Part shown: positions 15,473-23,593 of the stretch, piece after piece
Layout: each line of letters begins with the position of its first letter
How positions within the stretch are numbered: position 1 is the stretch's first letter
Assembly: GCA_019894735.1 (NCBI GenBank)
Contig: JAGXOB010000017.1
Location: forward strand, 1 to 32,929
Direction of reading: 5' to 3'
Length of the DNA: 32,929 nt
Source: Promethearchaeota archaeon
GTDB lineage: Archaea; Asgardarchaeota; Lokiarchaeia; Sigynarchaeales; SOKP01
Notes under the pieces: model-generated
Told to the model about the DNA's origin: nothing
Seen by the model: only the letters and a program-made list of their open reading frames with translations
Database searches by the model: none
Made by a program: the position numbers and the translations under genes

Positions 15473-16867
15473 TTGAAAAAAAAAGTCTGGATTAGTATCA
15501 TTATATCTATAATAGTGTGCGGTATACCATCAACCATGGGAAAATCTTTTCAGAATTCAGAAGAATCTTCTCAAGATTACCCGTTAGGTTTATCAGATTC
15601 CGATTCATGGTCAAGAATCGTAAAGGAAGGAGAAAGAATTTTCTGGCCATATTGTGAATTAATTAATGGTTCATTATTTATTATCGGAGAGACGGAGTTA
15701 GATCATTTATACATATCGAAGTTTAATTCCTCAGGAAATAGAGAGTGGGAACTTATAATTAAATTAAAAGGTGATTCCTATATCTCTTATGTTTTTGATA
15801 ACGAAAATAATTTATTTATTTTGTCTAAATATTATAGTTCAAAGAATATATCACTTGTAAAAGTGAATTCTTCAGGGGCAGTTCTTTTTTCAAAAGAAAT
15901 TAGTCTAGAGCTAAGTAGTTATGATCTTGCTTTAGTTTTAAGCGATAATAATTCTTTGTTGGTTTTGGGATATTATGATCAACGGGATCATCCTAAAAGA
16001 TTTTTTTTAATGAAATTTAATAATGTGGGTCAATTTCTATGGAATACATCGTATTATATTGATTATGCTTATAACTCGTATTTCATAGAAGATTCCGGAA
16101 ATAATATATATCTTCAATTTTGGAACAATTCTATAAATTACCTGGCTAAATTTAATAGTTCAGGGGTTATTTTGTGGCAAACGGCTTTAGTAGATGGTTT
16201 TGAAACATTTTTAATAGATAGTAATGAAGAATTATTTGTAGTGGGAGAAAAAAGTTATACGACAGTATATATTCATAAATTAAATAGTACTGGGAATCGT
16301 ATCGAGGAGATTCTAATAGAGTATATTAATGGTAAATACTTGAGAGTTTGGTATTTGGATGATCTTTTTGTATTTAATTATGTAGATATGTCACTTTTAT
16401 GCTATGATTTGAATCTTAATCTGATATGGAACTCTTCATTATCAGATTATCTTGGTTCCTATTGGTTAGCTCAGACTTTTCTAGCTAAAGATTCGCACGA
16501 CAATGTTTACATCCTTCAAAATAATGGGTTAGGAAATATTGATTTGGTAAAAATAAGTAGCACAGGTAATTTTCTTTCACAAAAAATTTGGGGAGGAGGC
16601 ACTGTTAAAAGACCAAGATCCCTGAATATAGATTTAGATAATAATGTTTATTTTTTGTGTAATTGCGAGTATTCAAATATATGGGGATACTGGGCCGAAT
16701 ACACGATATTAGTTAAAAATCCTGTAAATGGGGGTATTCCTCCGGAACTCAAAAGAGAATTGGTAATAGAAGATTATTTTATCTTCAGCGTTATAGGTAT
16801 TTCGTGTATAATTTCTCTTCTAGCATTATTATCGATATTGAGAAGTAACAAGAGAAGAATTAGTTAA
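15473..16867 (+). CDS. Secreted beta-propeller-like protein with C-terminal membrane anchor
   Basis: The 464-residue protein starts at TTG 15473, behind an ACGGAGAT Shine-Dalgarno-like sequence, with a signal peptide KKKVWISIIISIIVCGIPS. Residues 40-410 are beta repeats of about 45-50 residues, each carrying forms of 'LxKFNSSGxxLWxxxxx...DxxNNxFxLxxY' (for example FNSSGNREW, VNSSGAVLF, FNNVGQFLW, FNSSGVILW, LNSTGNRI, ISSTGNFL). This is the SBBP/PQQ-like propeller pattern. A single membrane span at about 432-455 and a basic RSNKRRIS end anchor it. It follows the beta-helix gene by 61 nt on the same strand, so the two surface proteins are probably co-expressed. No catalytic residues are visible; a binding or adhesion role is likely. 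Confidence 0.8.
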   Translation: MKKKVWISIIISIIVCGIPSTMGKSFQNSEESSQDYPLGLSDSDSWSRIVKEGERIFWPYCELINGSLFIIGETELDHLYISKFNSSGNREWELIIKLKGDSYISYVFDNENNLFILSKYYSSKNISLVKVNSSGAVLFSKEISLELSSYDLALVLSDNNSLLVLGYYDQRDHPKRFFLMKFNNVGQFLWNTSYYIDYAYNSYFIEDSGNNIYLQFWNNSINYLAKFNSSGVILWQTALVDGFETFLIDSNEELFVVGEKSYTTVYIHKLNSTGNRIEEILIEYINGKYLRVWYLDDLFVFNYVDMSLLCYDLNLNLIWNSSLSDYLGSYWLAQTFLAKDSHDNVYILQNNGLGNIDLVKISSTGNFLSQKIWGGGTVKRPRSLNIDLDNNVYFLCNCEYSNIWGYWAEYTILVKNPVNGGIPPELKRELVIEDYFIFSVIGISCIISLLALLSILRSNKRRIS

Positions 16868-16872
16868 TTCGT

Positions 16873-17376
16873 TTATAATAAAATAACTGGCAAATAAGCT
16901 AAGAGACCGACAAGAAAAGATGTGATATTTGCAAAAAGAGTTCTTATAATTATATATTTTGATTGTATGACTACATTATCTACCCTTTTCAATTCAATTT
17001 TTAAAAGAAAAGATTCAATCAACACAACTCCAATCTCTATGAGAAAAACGTAAAACCAAAATAAATGCAAGAAATATATATGAAAAAAATAAGCAAATAT
17101 TTGTGTTAGAGGAAAGGTCACAAGATTTATTCTTAATAGTAATGTGAAATAGCTAGTTGAGATATAAGTATAATTATGTTTTTCGAAAAATTTTGAATTA
17201 AAATATGCGGACTCTACCCGCACTCCTACAAAAAACATGAGTATTAATAGTGGGACCGTTATAAACGGATTTTCAGGTAGATCCATATAAACAGGATTTC
17301 CGCAAACATTCTGAGTAAAAGTTATACACAAAAATATGAAAATCACTACGTCTAATAAGATTAGTTTTCGCTTCAC
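16873..17376 (-). CDS. Small multipass membrane protein with N-terminal signal-like segment
   Basis: The 167-residue protein begins with a basic, hydrophobic leader (KRKLILLDVVIFIFLCITF), then an exposed segment NPVYMDLPENPFITVP and three or four more membrane spans, ending in VGLLAYLPVILL. An acidic residue in FFVGVRVESAYF and the pair of glutamates in FLIEIGVVLIES sit inside or next to the membrane spans, which may be functional. It is convergent with the propeller gene, with only 5 nt between stop codons, and belongs to neither operon. Small archaeal membrane proteins starting with a short exported loop and buried Glu residues are frequent, but the family could not be named. Confidence 0.65.
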   Translation of the reverse strand: MKRKLILLDVVIFIFLCITFTQNVCGNPVYMDLPENPFITVPLLILMFFVGVRVESAYFNSKFFEKHNYTYISTSYFTLLLRINLVTFPLTQIFAYFFHIYFLHLFWFYVFLIEIGVVLIESFLLKIELKRVDNVVIQSKYIIIRTLFANITSFLVGLLAYLPVILL

Positions 17377-17585
17377 ATTAATAATTTAGATATGTAAATT
17401 TTAATACTCTTTGGTTTCTAAATCTGACTCTATAATTTAAATTATCAATATTTCCTACAAAAACCCCGTAACTATAATTTGTAACTTGTTTCCATCCTAC
17501 ACATTTTTGTAGAAATATATTTAAAGAATTACATCATAAATATTTATCATCTATCAAATTTATTTTCTCGAAATCTAAAACAGAA

Positions 17586-18086
17586 GTGAAAAATATTATG
17601 AATATAAATAAAACCTTCAGAATTATTGTTGGAGTATTACTGCTTATAAACACTGTTACCATCTTTGCCTTGCTGTTTATAGAAATTGAATCTTTAGCCG
17701 TTCTTTTTGATTTTGGCATCGATATTCAAGCAGAAAATTTAGGTGAGGCTATTGCTGGTTTAGCTGCTAGTATAGCTGCGGGAATAGTGTTTTTTATTGC
17801 AATGGTTATGGTAGGAATTATTAACATCCTTATTTATACAGTGATCGGAGTGCTGACATTAGTTCTTAAAAGAACTAAAGCTATGCCAATCATAGTTTTG
17901 ATAATCACTGCTTTAGGTCTTTATATCGGAGTTAGAGCCTTAATTATTCTATCCTTAGGAGGATATCCAAGTATAATACTACCCCTGCGTGTTACAAGCG
18001 ATATTGCAGTAATAGCATTGTCAGTAACCTCTCTTATCCTAACCTTTAGAGAAGGAAAGATTCCTCGGCTTGAATCTTCAAATTAA
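17586..18086 (+). CDS. Four-TM membrane protein of unknown function
   Basis: A GTG at 17586 or the in-frame ATG at 17598 starts a protein of about 162-166 residues. There are four hydrophobic segments: near 10-32, 55-85, 96-118 and 130-152. The second is preceded by an Ala/Gly-rich run (GEAIAGLAASIAAGIV). Loops are short, and the C-terminus is a small basic cytosolic tail (REGKIPRLESSN). A TATA-like AATATATTTAAAG lies at about 17512-17524, about 60-70 nt upstream. The gene stands alone between minus-strand genes. No family was recognised. Confidence 0.65.
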   Translation: MKNIMNINKTFRIIVGVLLLINTVTIFALLFIEIESLAVLFDFGIDIQAENLGEAIAGLAASIAAGIVFFIAMVMVGIINILIYTVIGVLTLVLKRTKAMPIIVLIITALGLYIGVRALIILSLGGYPSIILPLRVTSDIAVIALSVTSLILTFREGKIPRLESSN

Positions 18087-18238
18087 ATTTACATCATTTT
18101 TTTATCTTTATTAAACAGAACCTTACAAATAAAAAATAAAAGTACTTAGTGATTAGGAAAAATGACTCATTTTATTTACTCATAAAGTCGACGTACATAT
18201 AGCTTAACTGAAGAAATCTTCAACTTAATTTTTAACTA

Positions 18239-18257
18239 TTTTTTTATATTTTTTTTA
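18239..18257 (+). terminator. T-rich terminator tract
   Basis: Two T runs separated by ATA (TTTTTTATATTTTTTTTA) lie about 150 nt after the four-TM gene, overlapping the stop codon of the convergent MBL gene. This is the form expected of an archaeal T-tract terminator for plus-strand transcripts. Confidence 0.4.
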
Positions 18258-19136
18258 TTCCATTGGCCATTCAAGCAAGGAAATTATTAGATTTTTGTTA
18301 GATAAACCACCTCGAGTAAGTGTGCCTACGAAATTTTCTCGTAGAAACATATTTTTTAGAACATACCGTAAAAGTCGTTTACCCTGTAATCCGTTTTCTT
18401 TTGCTTGAATTTGAAACCTATGTGCCTTCAGATGGAGCGAATTAATCTCATCCATTTTTTCTTTTAAAAAGCTTCTACCTTTAAATACTCCCTTCCCAGA
18501 CGTAAAGAGAAGTAAATTGTCCATTCCTTCTGTGAATTCATATAATTTTTTAATCGATTGATATATCAATGAGATGTCCTCGGGAATATCTGTATCTTTA
18601 CCAAATATCATTTGATATTTTGGCATTACTGCGTCGGTGATAAATGCCCATTGTTGTTTTCGTTCAATTAAGCTAATTTGTTCAAGAGCATGTCCAGGAG
18701 TATCTAATATGTCAAAAAAATATTTGCCCGATTTAGAATAAATTGAATCTTTTAATAGTTCAGCTTTAAATGGGTGGTAATTTTCGCCCCAGGTCATCTG
18801 ACGATAATCAGGGTAGTTTTTTTCATTCATTAATAGTGGAATAGCCAGCTTACTAGCGAAAACGGGAATGTTAAAATCTTCTTGAAGCATATGACCTCCG
18901 CCACAATGATCTTCGTGGTTATGGGTAATTACACACTTTTCAATCAAATTCTCGGAATCAAGAGATTTGACAAATTCTTGTAAATCTTCTACCCCTCCTG
19001 GAGCGCCTGCGTCAATTAACAACCCGTCAATTAAAAATACTGATGTCCAAAAAGGCTGTGGCATTAATTTGCTGTCTGAAGACCATTTCCATTCTAATAT
19101 CTCGTTATTATTGTGATAAACTATTTGAACAACCAT
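18255..19136 (-). CDS. MBL-fold metallohydrolase (LACTB2/glyoxalase II-like)
   Basis: The 293-residue protein has the metallo-beta-lactamase motif THNHEDHCGG at 71-80 (H72, H74, D76, H77 as metal ligands), a third ligand in LDTPGHALEQ, and the bridging aspartate in FITDAVMP. This predicts a dinuclear Zn or Fe site. The C-terminal third (about 220-293) is helical with KGVFKGRSFLKEKM and RYVLKNMFLRENFVG, comparable to the small winged-helix-like tail of the LACTB2/RNase-like and hydroxyacylglutathione-hydrolase-like groups. No signal peptide is present. The substrate cannot be named; thioester or phosphodiester hydrolysis are both possible. The gene is monocistronic, with an A12 tract (terminator of the gene behind) just upstream. 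Confidence 0.85.
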   Translation of the reverse strand: MVVQIVYHNNNEILEWKWSSDSKLMPQPFWTSVFLIDGLLIDAGAPGGVEDLQEFVKSLDSENLIEKCVITHNHEDHCGGGHMLQEDFNIPVFASKLAIPLLMNEKNYPDYRQMTWGENYHPFKAELLKDSIYSKSGKYFFDILDTPGHALEQISLIERKQQWAFITDAVMPKYQMIFGKDTDIPEDISLIYQSIKKLYEFTEGMDNLLLFTSGKGVFKGRSFLKEKMDEINSLHLKAHRFQIQAKENGLQGKRLLRYVLKNMFLRENFVGTLTRGGLSNKNLIISLLEWPME

Positions 19137-19160
19137 AATACTCTCATTTTTATTAAAAAT

Positions 19161-19172
19161 AAAAAAAAAAAA
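19161..19172 (-). terminator. Poly-T terminator behind the DUF423 gene
   Basis: An A12 run on the plus strand, preceded by AAAAAT, reads as T12 on the minus strand, 56 nt after the DUF423 stop. The same AAAAAT-A12 arrangement occurs after mscL at 20385-20402. Confidence 0.55.
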
Positions 19173-19227
19173 TTACCTATAATATTACTACTTTATCAGC
19201 TCTTTATTCCCGAAGATTTAATTGAGT

Positions 19228-19608
19228 TTATTTACTCTTAAATCCTACGTACATCAAACCTAACCAACCAAAGGTGAAAGCAAAACCACCAATAGGAGTT
19301 AGAAACTCTATCCACTGAAAGCCGGTAAAAACGATAAAATACAAACTTCCACTGAAAAGGATTATACCAATTAAAAATAGCCAACCTGAAATATCTACCA
19401 TCTTTAACTGTATGTTACGTGCTAAAAGAGCTACAATAACTAAGGCAAATGCGTGATACATCTGGTACCGCACAGCTTTTTGAAACGTTATCAGAAGAGG
19501 AGAATCAGGCCAACCCGCATCAATTATATGTGCACCGTAAGCTCCAGCCAAGACTGCAAAAGCGGCATTAAAAGCGCCAAGAATTAACCACAAATTTTTC
19601 CTGTCCAT
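19228..19608 (-). CDS. DUF423 (YgdD-like) four-TM membrane protein
   Basis: From the ATG at 19608 (preferred over an upstream TTG at 19620) the protein has 126 residues and four membrane spans. It matches the DUF423 family in its key segments: GAYGAHII after the first span, FQKAVRYQMYHAFALV in the second, LFSGSLYFIVFTG in the third, and TPIGGFAFTFGWLGLM in the fourth. The family is widespread in bacteria and found patchily in archaea; its biochemical function is not established. It lies 57 nt downstream of the FrnE-like gene on the same strand, so it may share its transcript. Its close match to bacterial proteins suggests horizontal acquisition. Confidence 0.88.
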   Translation of the reverse strand: MDRKNLWLILGAFNAAFAVLAGAYGAHIIDAGWPDSPLLITFQKAVRYQMYHAFALVIVALLARNIQLKMVDISGWLFLIGIILFSGSLYFIVFTGFQWIEFLTPIGGFAFTFGWLGLMYVGFKSK

Positions 19609-19677
19609 TTTAATAACCAAATTTATTTTTATGTTATATAAGAAAGTTTTTTCAGTTTTTAATAATCTCTTATTTTA

Positions 19678-20301
19678 TTATAATATCAACTCTTTTTCAA
19701 GGGCTTTCCTTATAACTTCCTCAAAAACCTCGTATGGTTGAGCTCCAACTACTATGCTCTCACCAATTATGAATGTTGGTACCCCATTTATCCCGTTCTT
19801 CCTTAAATCTTTAAGCGATTTCTTTAATACGTCATACGGTTCTTCACTATCAATGTATTCAAGAATTTCTTTCCTTTCAAAACCAAGTGATTCCGCGATA
19901 CTCATTAAAAAGGCTCGATCACCGATGTCTTTTCCTTCTTTCCAGTAGCCATCGAACACTAACTTGTGAAACTCGTCAAATCTCCCCTTTTTTCTAGCAA
20001 ATTCAGAAAAATACAGTGCCAATCGGGAGTTTGGTAGCTTATCGGAAAGCTTAAAAGTAACGCCAACATCATCGGCAAGCTTTTTAATATTTGCTTTCAT
20101 CATCTCTAAATATTCTTCAGGAAAGGGTAAATTTCTCAATTCGGTGCCGTCCTTTGGGGTCTCTGGATGAATTTCAAAAGGTCGCCACTCAACTTCTATA
20201 TCAAAATTTTCCTTAAGCTGCTCTACGCGATAAAATCCAATATAACAAAAGGGACAAATATAATCTGAAAATACGATAATTTTTAACTTTTTTTGACTCA
20301 T
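19678..20301 (-). CDS. DsbA-family oxidoreductase, FrnE/HCCA-isomerase-like
   Basis: The 207-residue protein begins with IIVFSDYICPFCYIGF, placing the redox motif CPFC at residues 16-19 at the start of the first helix of a thioredoxin fold with a helical insertion. The end has NGINGVPTFIIGESIVVGAQPYEVF, which contains the cis-proline loop and the final strand of the FrnE group. Members are cytosolic DsbA-like disulfide oxidoreductases or isomerases, and some are linked to oxidative stress. No signal peptide is present, consistent with a cytosolic role. The gene is followed by DUF423 and preceded by mscL, all on the minus strand. Confidence 0.88.
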   Translation of the reverse strand: MSQKKLKIIVFSDYICPFCYIGFYRVEQLKENFDIEVEWRPFEIHPETPKDGTELRNLPFPEEYLEMMKANIKKLADDVGVTFKLSDKLPNSRLALYFSEFARKKGRFDEFHKLVFDGYWKEGKDIGDRAFLMSIAESLGFERKEILEYIDSEEPYDVLKKSLKDLRKNGINGVPTFIIGESIVVGAQPYEVFEEVIRKALEKELIL

Positions 20302-20390
20302 AGTTAACAGTTTAGAAGAGAAAACAACCTTTTATAATTTATTGAATTAAAAAATAGGAAATGTATACTGTATGTCTATTGGACAAAAAT

Positions 20391-20402
20391 AAAAAAAAAA
20401 AA
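20391..20402 (-). terminator. Poly-T terminator behind mscL
   Basis: A run of twelve A residues preceded by AAAAAT on the plus strand gives a T12 tract 13 nt after the mscL stop codon in the minus orientation. Confidence 0.6.
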
Positions 20403-20415
20403 TTTGTTTAAATGG

Positions 20416-20790
20416 TTATTCAAGTCCGATCTTTGTCGCAAATTTAACAATTATGAATATTATTACTGCAACTATTATAAAATTGATAAACGCTGCTATG
20501 AAATTACCGATCCCAAATACTCCAACTTTGATATCTGCAATGGTATCAAATCCAGGTATAGCGAGTCCGATTATTGGAGTTATAATATCTTTAGCCAAAG
20601 AGAGGATTAGTGCATTTACAGCAAGACCAATTATAAAAGCTGAGGCAAGACCTAGAATTTTATATCGTTTTATAAAATTCAAAAATTCCCTCGCGAGATT
20701 TTTTGGTTTTTCTTTTGGTGGTGCTGTTGGAGGAGTCAAGAGTTCTCGAATTTTCGTTAATTCAGCTAACATTTCATCTTCTTTTGTCAT
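20416..20790 (-). CDS. mscL: Large-conductance mechanosensitive channel
   Basis: The 124-residue protein fits MscL: a charged N-terminal segment, then EFLNFIKRYKILGLASAFIIGLA leading into TM1 (about 38-62) with the pore-lining AFIIGLAVNALILSL, the conserved SLAKDIITPIIG turn, a short periplasmic loop, and TM2 (about 93-117) starting FGIGNFIAAFINFIIVAVIIFIIVK (quoted here as FGIGNFIAAFINF and IIVAVIIFIIVK). The N-terminal 35 residues, with a Pro/Lys-rich linker (LLTPPTAPPKEKPK), are unlike the short amphipathic N-terminus of bacterial MscL, and the C-terminal helix bundle is missing. It opens under membrane tension to release solutes in osmotic downshock. The gene is single, with its own T12 terminator. 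Confidence 0.92.
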   Translation of the reverse strand: MTKEDEMLAELTKIRELLTPPTAPPKEKPKNLAREFLNFIKRYKILGLASAFIIGLAVNALILSLAKDIITPIIGLAIPGFDTIADIKVGVFGIGNFIAAFINFIIVAVIIFIIVKFATKIGLE

Positions 20791-20947
20791 ATATCTTCAC
20801 TTTAAAATTTATAAATAGATTTATTATAGATTTCAATAAATTAAGGTTTAAATTATACTTTCTTTGGTCTTACTTAAATTTTTTATTTATAATTTATGAG
20901 ATAAAAATAACTTTGGAAGTTCTTCTTTTTGAGGGATTCAGCTTAGA

Positions 20948-20971
20948 TTCGAACTTCAATTGAACTTCGAA
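20948..20971. promoter_or_regulatory. 24-bp near-perfect palindrome (operator candidate)
   Basis: Three palindromes are nested: TTCGAA, TTCAATTGAA and TTCGAA, separated by single C bases. The whole 24-bp block equals its reverse complement except at those two spacers. It ends 9 bp before the TATA box at 20980-20988 of the TIGR04076/MBL operon, where an archaeal repressor or activator overlapping the BRE would bind. It can also be read as a direct repeat of GAACTTC with an 11-bp period. Confidence 0.5.
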
Positions 20972-20979
20972 CCTTAACA

Positions 20980-20988
20980 CTATAAATA
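20980..20988 (+). promoter_or_regulatory. TATA box of the TIGR04076-MBL operon
   Basis: CTATAAATA, about 57 nt before the GTG start at 21038, is the best TATA match in the region and directly follows the palindrome. Transcription would start near 21010. Confidence 0.55.
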
Positions 20989-21037
20989 CCCCTATCGCTA
21001 TTAATACATAAGGTGATAATTAGAAAAATAAAAATAA

Positions 21038-21358
21038 GTGTTTGATTTGAGCAATGTAAAAATAACTGTCGTAAAACAATTTAGTCCTGAAGATGTAATA
21101 GGAAAAGAGTTTATACGGGCTGATGGAAACCCAATTGAGAAATGTGGAATGAGAGAAGGTCTTGAATTCACCGTTGGTGATTCAGGGGATATGCCGGAAG
21201 TGTTCTGTCATCACGCGTGGTATGGTCAATATAAAAATGTCGCAATTTTGCAATGCGGTGGTGGTTTTCCAAATTGGACAGGGGAAGATATGATTTATAC
21301 CACATGTCCTGACGGAATTCGCCCTGTATGCTTTAAAGTAGAACGCGTTTCAGGGTGA
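21038..21358 (+). CDS. TIGR04076 family protein
   Basis: The 106-residue protein shows the TIGR04076 pattern: a beta start KITVVKQF, then a conserved Cys in IEKCGMREGLEF, VFCHHAWYGQYK with Cys and an aromatic cluster, a Gly-rich LQCGGGFPNW, and the characteristic end TTCPDGIRPVCFKVERV. Function of the family is not established; the four conserved cysteines suggest metal or redox roles. The start chosen is GTG 21038; a TTG at 21047 is possible. The gene is followed 12 nt later by an MBL-fold gene whose Shine-Dalgarno (GAGGT) overlaps this gene's stop, so the two form an operon, preceded by a TATA box and a palindrome. It may act with the hydrolase on one substrate, but this is inference. Confidence 0.82.
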   Translation: MFDLSNVKITVVKQFSPEDVIGKEFIRADGNPIEKCGMREGLEFTVGDSGDMPEVFCHHAWYGQYKNVAILQCGGGFPNWTGEDMIYTTCPDGIRPVCFKVERVSG

Positions 21359-21370
21359 GGTAATGAAAAA

Positions 21371-22210
21371 ATGGAAGCTAAAAAATTGGATTTTGAATCA
21401 ATTTATTTTGATCTTTACGAATTAAATGAAGGGATTTTTGCAGCAATTTCAGCAGAAAAACTACCCACTTCAAATGCGGGATTCTTTGATCTTGGCAATT
21501 ATCTAGTCGTGTTCGATACGCTCATGGATCCTTACGCTACTAAGGATCTCATCAAAGCGTCAAAACAATTTACAAACAAGGTACCATCTTTTCTGATAAA
21601 TAGTCACCATCATTTGGATCACCTATTTGGGAATCGCCTTTTTCCCACAACTGTTCCAATTATCAGCAGCTCAGGAGCGCTATTGGAAGCTCAAGAGACT
21701 TTAGGAGCGCGGCTTAAAGATTTTAAAAAAAGAGCTCCGGAAGAACTTAAAAGAACAGAAGCAGAATTATTGAACGAAAAAAACCCAAATAAAATACTGG
21801 AATTAAAGAATGATGTAAATACATGGAACGAAATCAAGAAACCAAATTTCAATTTTAGATTCCCAGATTTTATCGTAAACGACTCATTTACAATACAGGG
21901 CACTAAAAACCAAGTTCAGATAACTTACATAGGAGCGGCTCATTCAAAAGGAGACATAATAGCTTTATTCGAAAAGGAAAAGATTGTTTTTATGGGAGAC
22001 CTACTATTCGAGGAAACTGACCCTAGTTGGGCTACTGCTACTGAAGGTGTGCCACGACCCCCAAATCCTTCACACCTTCGCGATACATTAATTGAATACG
22101 CTGAAAAGGATATTGATATTTATGTTCCGGGACACGGAAATCTTTGTACAAAAAAACACCTTCGAGAAAACGCCGAATTCTACAAAGAGTATTACATAAA
22201 AAAAAACTAA
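21371..22210 (+). CDS. MBL-fold metallohydrolase
   Basis: This 279-residue protein has the MBL motif SHHHLDH at 78-84 (H79, H81, D83, H84), followed by IGAAHSKGD with the third His, VFMGDLLFEE with the bridging Asp, and VPGHGNLC with the last His. All metal ligands of a dinuclear MBL hydrolase are present. A long charged helical insertion at about 105-160 (many E/K, RAPEELKRTEAELLNEKN) distinguishes it from the MBL gene at 18255. No signal peptide. A GAGGT ribosome-binding site lies 10 nt before the start and overlaps the stop of the TIGR04076 gene. Substrate is unknown. Confidence 0.85.
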   Translation: MEAKKLDFESIYFDLYELNEGIFAAISAEKLPTSNAGFFDLGNYLVVFDTLMDPYATKDLIKASKQFTNKVPSFLINSHHHLDHLFGNRLFPTTVPIISSSGALLEAQETLGARLKDFKKRAPEELKRTEAELLNEKNPNKILELKNDVNTWNEIKKPNFNFRFPDFIVNDSFTIQGTKNQVQITYIGAAHSKGDIIALFEKEKIVFMGDLLFEETDPSWATATEGVPRPPNPSHLRDTLIEYAEKDIDIYVPGHGNLCTKKHLRENAEFYKEYYIKKN

Positions 22211-22236
22211 CGATAGTATAATGTGCTTTAATATTA

Positions 22237-22250
22237 TTTTTTTTCTTTTT
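22237..22250 (+). terminator. T-tract terminator of the TIGR04076-MBL operon
   Basis: T8, C, T5 lies about 27 nt after the MBL stop codon on the plus strand, a typical archaeal terminator. Confidence 0.5.
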
Positions 22251-22297
22251 CTATTGTAAATTACATTTATTTAAACATAACCAGCTAAATTATTGAC

Positions 22298-23209
22298 TTA
22301 GTTTAACTCTTCATCCGGTTTTTTGCGCACATAAAGAAATAATAGAAATATAAAGAATAAAATTGCTGGGAGATAAATAGAAATAAAGAATCTAGTTAAA
22401 AACGACAAATATAATGCCATTAGCGAAGTAATGTTATAAAAGTAAGAAATTATAAGAAAAAAAGAAGAAAAATAAATATCTTGAGAAAAAAGACTCGACA
22501 GAACGCAAAAAATTATAATGAATCCAATAAAACGGTTTGAGAATGATTCATAAATAAAACTATATACGAAGAATATTAATATAATTGTTATAAAACTTGT
22601 AAGAAAATTGGCTAGATCAAAATAACAAGAACTGACAAGATAAAGGGAGACCGACGCAAGGATAATTAAAATTTCGTATAGTTTTACCTTCGTAAATTTT
22701 ATCGAAAAAAGTACCCCTAAGGAAATCATCGCCACACCGAGAAAAAGACCAATTAATCCAAAACTTGGAATGTAATAACCCCACATATCAGCCGTAAACC
22801 AACCTACTGTAATTGTATGAATGTGTAGATAAGGTAAAAAAATTAGCAAATTAGTCGTTAAAAATAAAATAGTAGTAGAATAGGTAAAGATTTGTTTTTC
22901 ATATATCTCCTTGTTAATTTTTCTTTTCTGTGCTAAATAAGTGTTCATGATAACCATGATTGGGCAAATGAGTATCAGGAGATTTATAAAGATATTAAAT
23001 CCGTATAAAAATATAGAGTAATCCGAAAGTGCTTCATGCGAAGAAAAACTCCAAATCCAGTGTATTGGGGGCAAACTTTGCACAAAGCTTTTAGGAGAAG
23101 CTAAAGGAAAAAAAAAAGATAAAAATACGAAAATCGAGCCTGAATACATCAATATATTAATGTTATTACCCAAAATCGGCAATTCATACTTTTTCATTTG
23201 CTCGTACAT
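22298..23209 (-). CDS. Multipass membrane protein paired with a YSTVK-tail peptide
   Basis: The 303-residue protein has about eight hydrophobic segments and very short loops. Segment 1 (GSIFVFLSFFFPLA) is followed by an aromatic loop (PIHWIWSFSSHE); a later segment, MWGYYIPSFGLIGLFLG, shares the pattern WxYxxxxFGxxGLxxG with the 202-residue protein at 8903-9511. Both also start with a short basic tail and a span ending in F(F)PxA / FTPFA. The second half has extra spans that the shorter protein lacks. The C-terminus is charged (VRKKPDEELN) and likely cytosolic. It follows the peptide gene at 23223 by 13 nt. The repetition of the pair suggests the two gene products work together; the mechanism is unknown. 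Confidence 0.7.
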   Translation of the reverse strand: MYEQMKKYELPILGNNINILMYSGSIFVFLSFFFPLASPKSFVQSLPPIHWIWSFSSHEALSDYSIFLYGFNIFINLLILICPIMVIMNTYLAQKRKINKEIYEKQIFTYSTTILFLTTNLLIFLPYLHIHTITVGWFTADMWGYYIPSFGLIGLFLGVAMISLGVLFSIKFTKVKLYEILIILASVSLYLVSSCYFDLANFLTSFITIILIFFVYSFIYESFSNRFIGFIIIFCVLSSLFSQDIYFSSFFLIISYFYNITSLMALYLSFLTRFFISIYLPAILFFIFLLFLYVRKKPDEELN

Positions 23210-23222
23210 GTCATCCTATCCA

Positions 23223-23468
23223 TTATTTTTTGAAGTCTTTTATCTTTACAGTTGAATACAAAGTACCTCTAGTATAAGTATTTTGAACGATAGTTATGTT
23301 TAGCACAGTCAAAGAAATGAACCATATTAAGAAAATAATAACCATCATTGTGATGAATACAAATTTCAGAAGAAATCTTTTTTCAAACAATAAGGACGAA
23401 TTAATTTCTTTTCTACTCAATCCTAAGTCTTTTCCTATTTGATAAAATTTAAAAATATCATCAATCAT
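23223..23468 (-). CDS. Small membrane peptide of the YSTVK-tail family (distal copy 6)
   Basis: This 81-residue copy lies 10 kb away from the operon, outside the reach of its transcript. It has helix DIFKFYQIGKDLGLSRKEI, one hydrophobic span, and tail NTYTRGTLYSTVKIKDFKK, matching the tandem copies at almost every tail position. The N-terminus is closest to copy 5 (MIxDIxKFxxxGKDLGL). It has no cysteine and is immediately followed by a membrane-protein gene, like copy 5. No radical SAM gene lies next to it, so it would be modified in trans if at all. Confidence 0.8.
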   Translation of the reverse strand: MIDDIFKFYQIGKDLGLSRKEINSSLLFEKRFLLKFVFITMMVIIFLIWFISLTVLNITIVQNTYTRGTLYSTVKIKDFKK

Positions 23469-23593
23469 GTTTTCGTAATATTGGATTAAATTCTTTATGT
23501 ATTACTTGTAACACCTAAATTTATAAATATTTCTTAAGGATGATAATGAATTTAGTCAAAAATTATTTAATTCCTAATTAATTTCATTTAATT

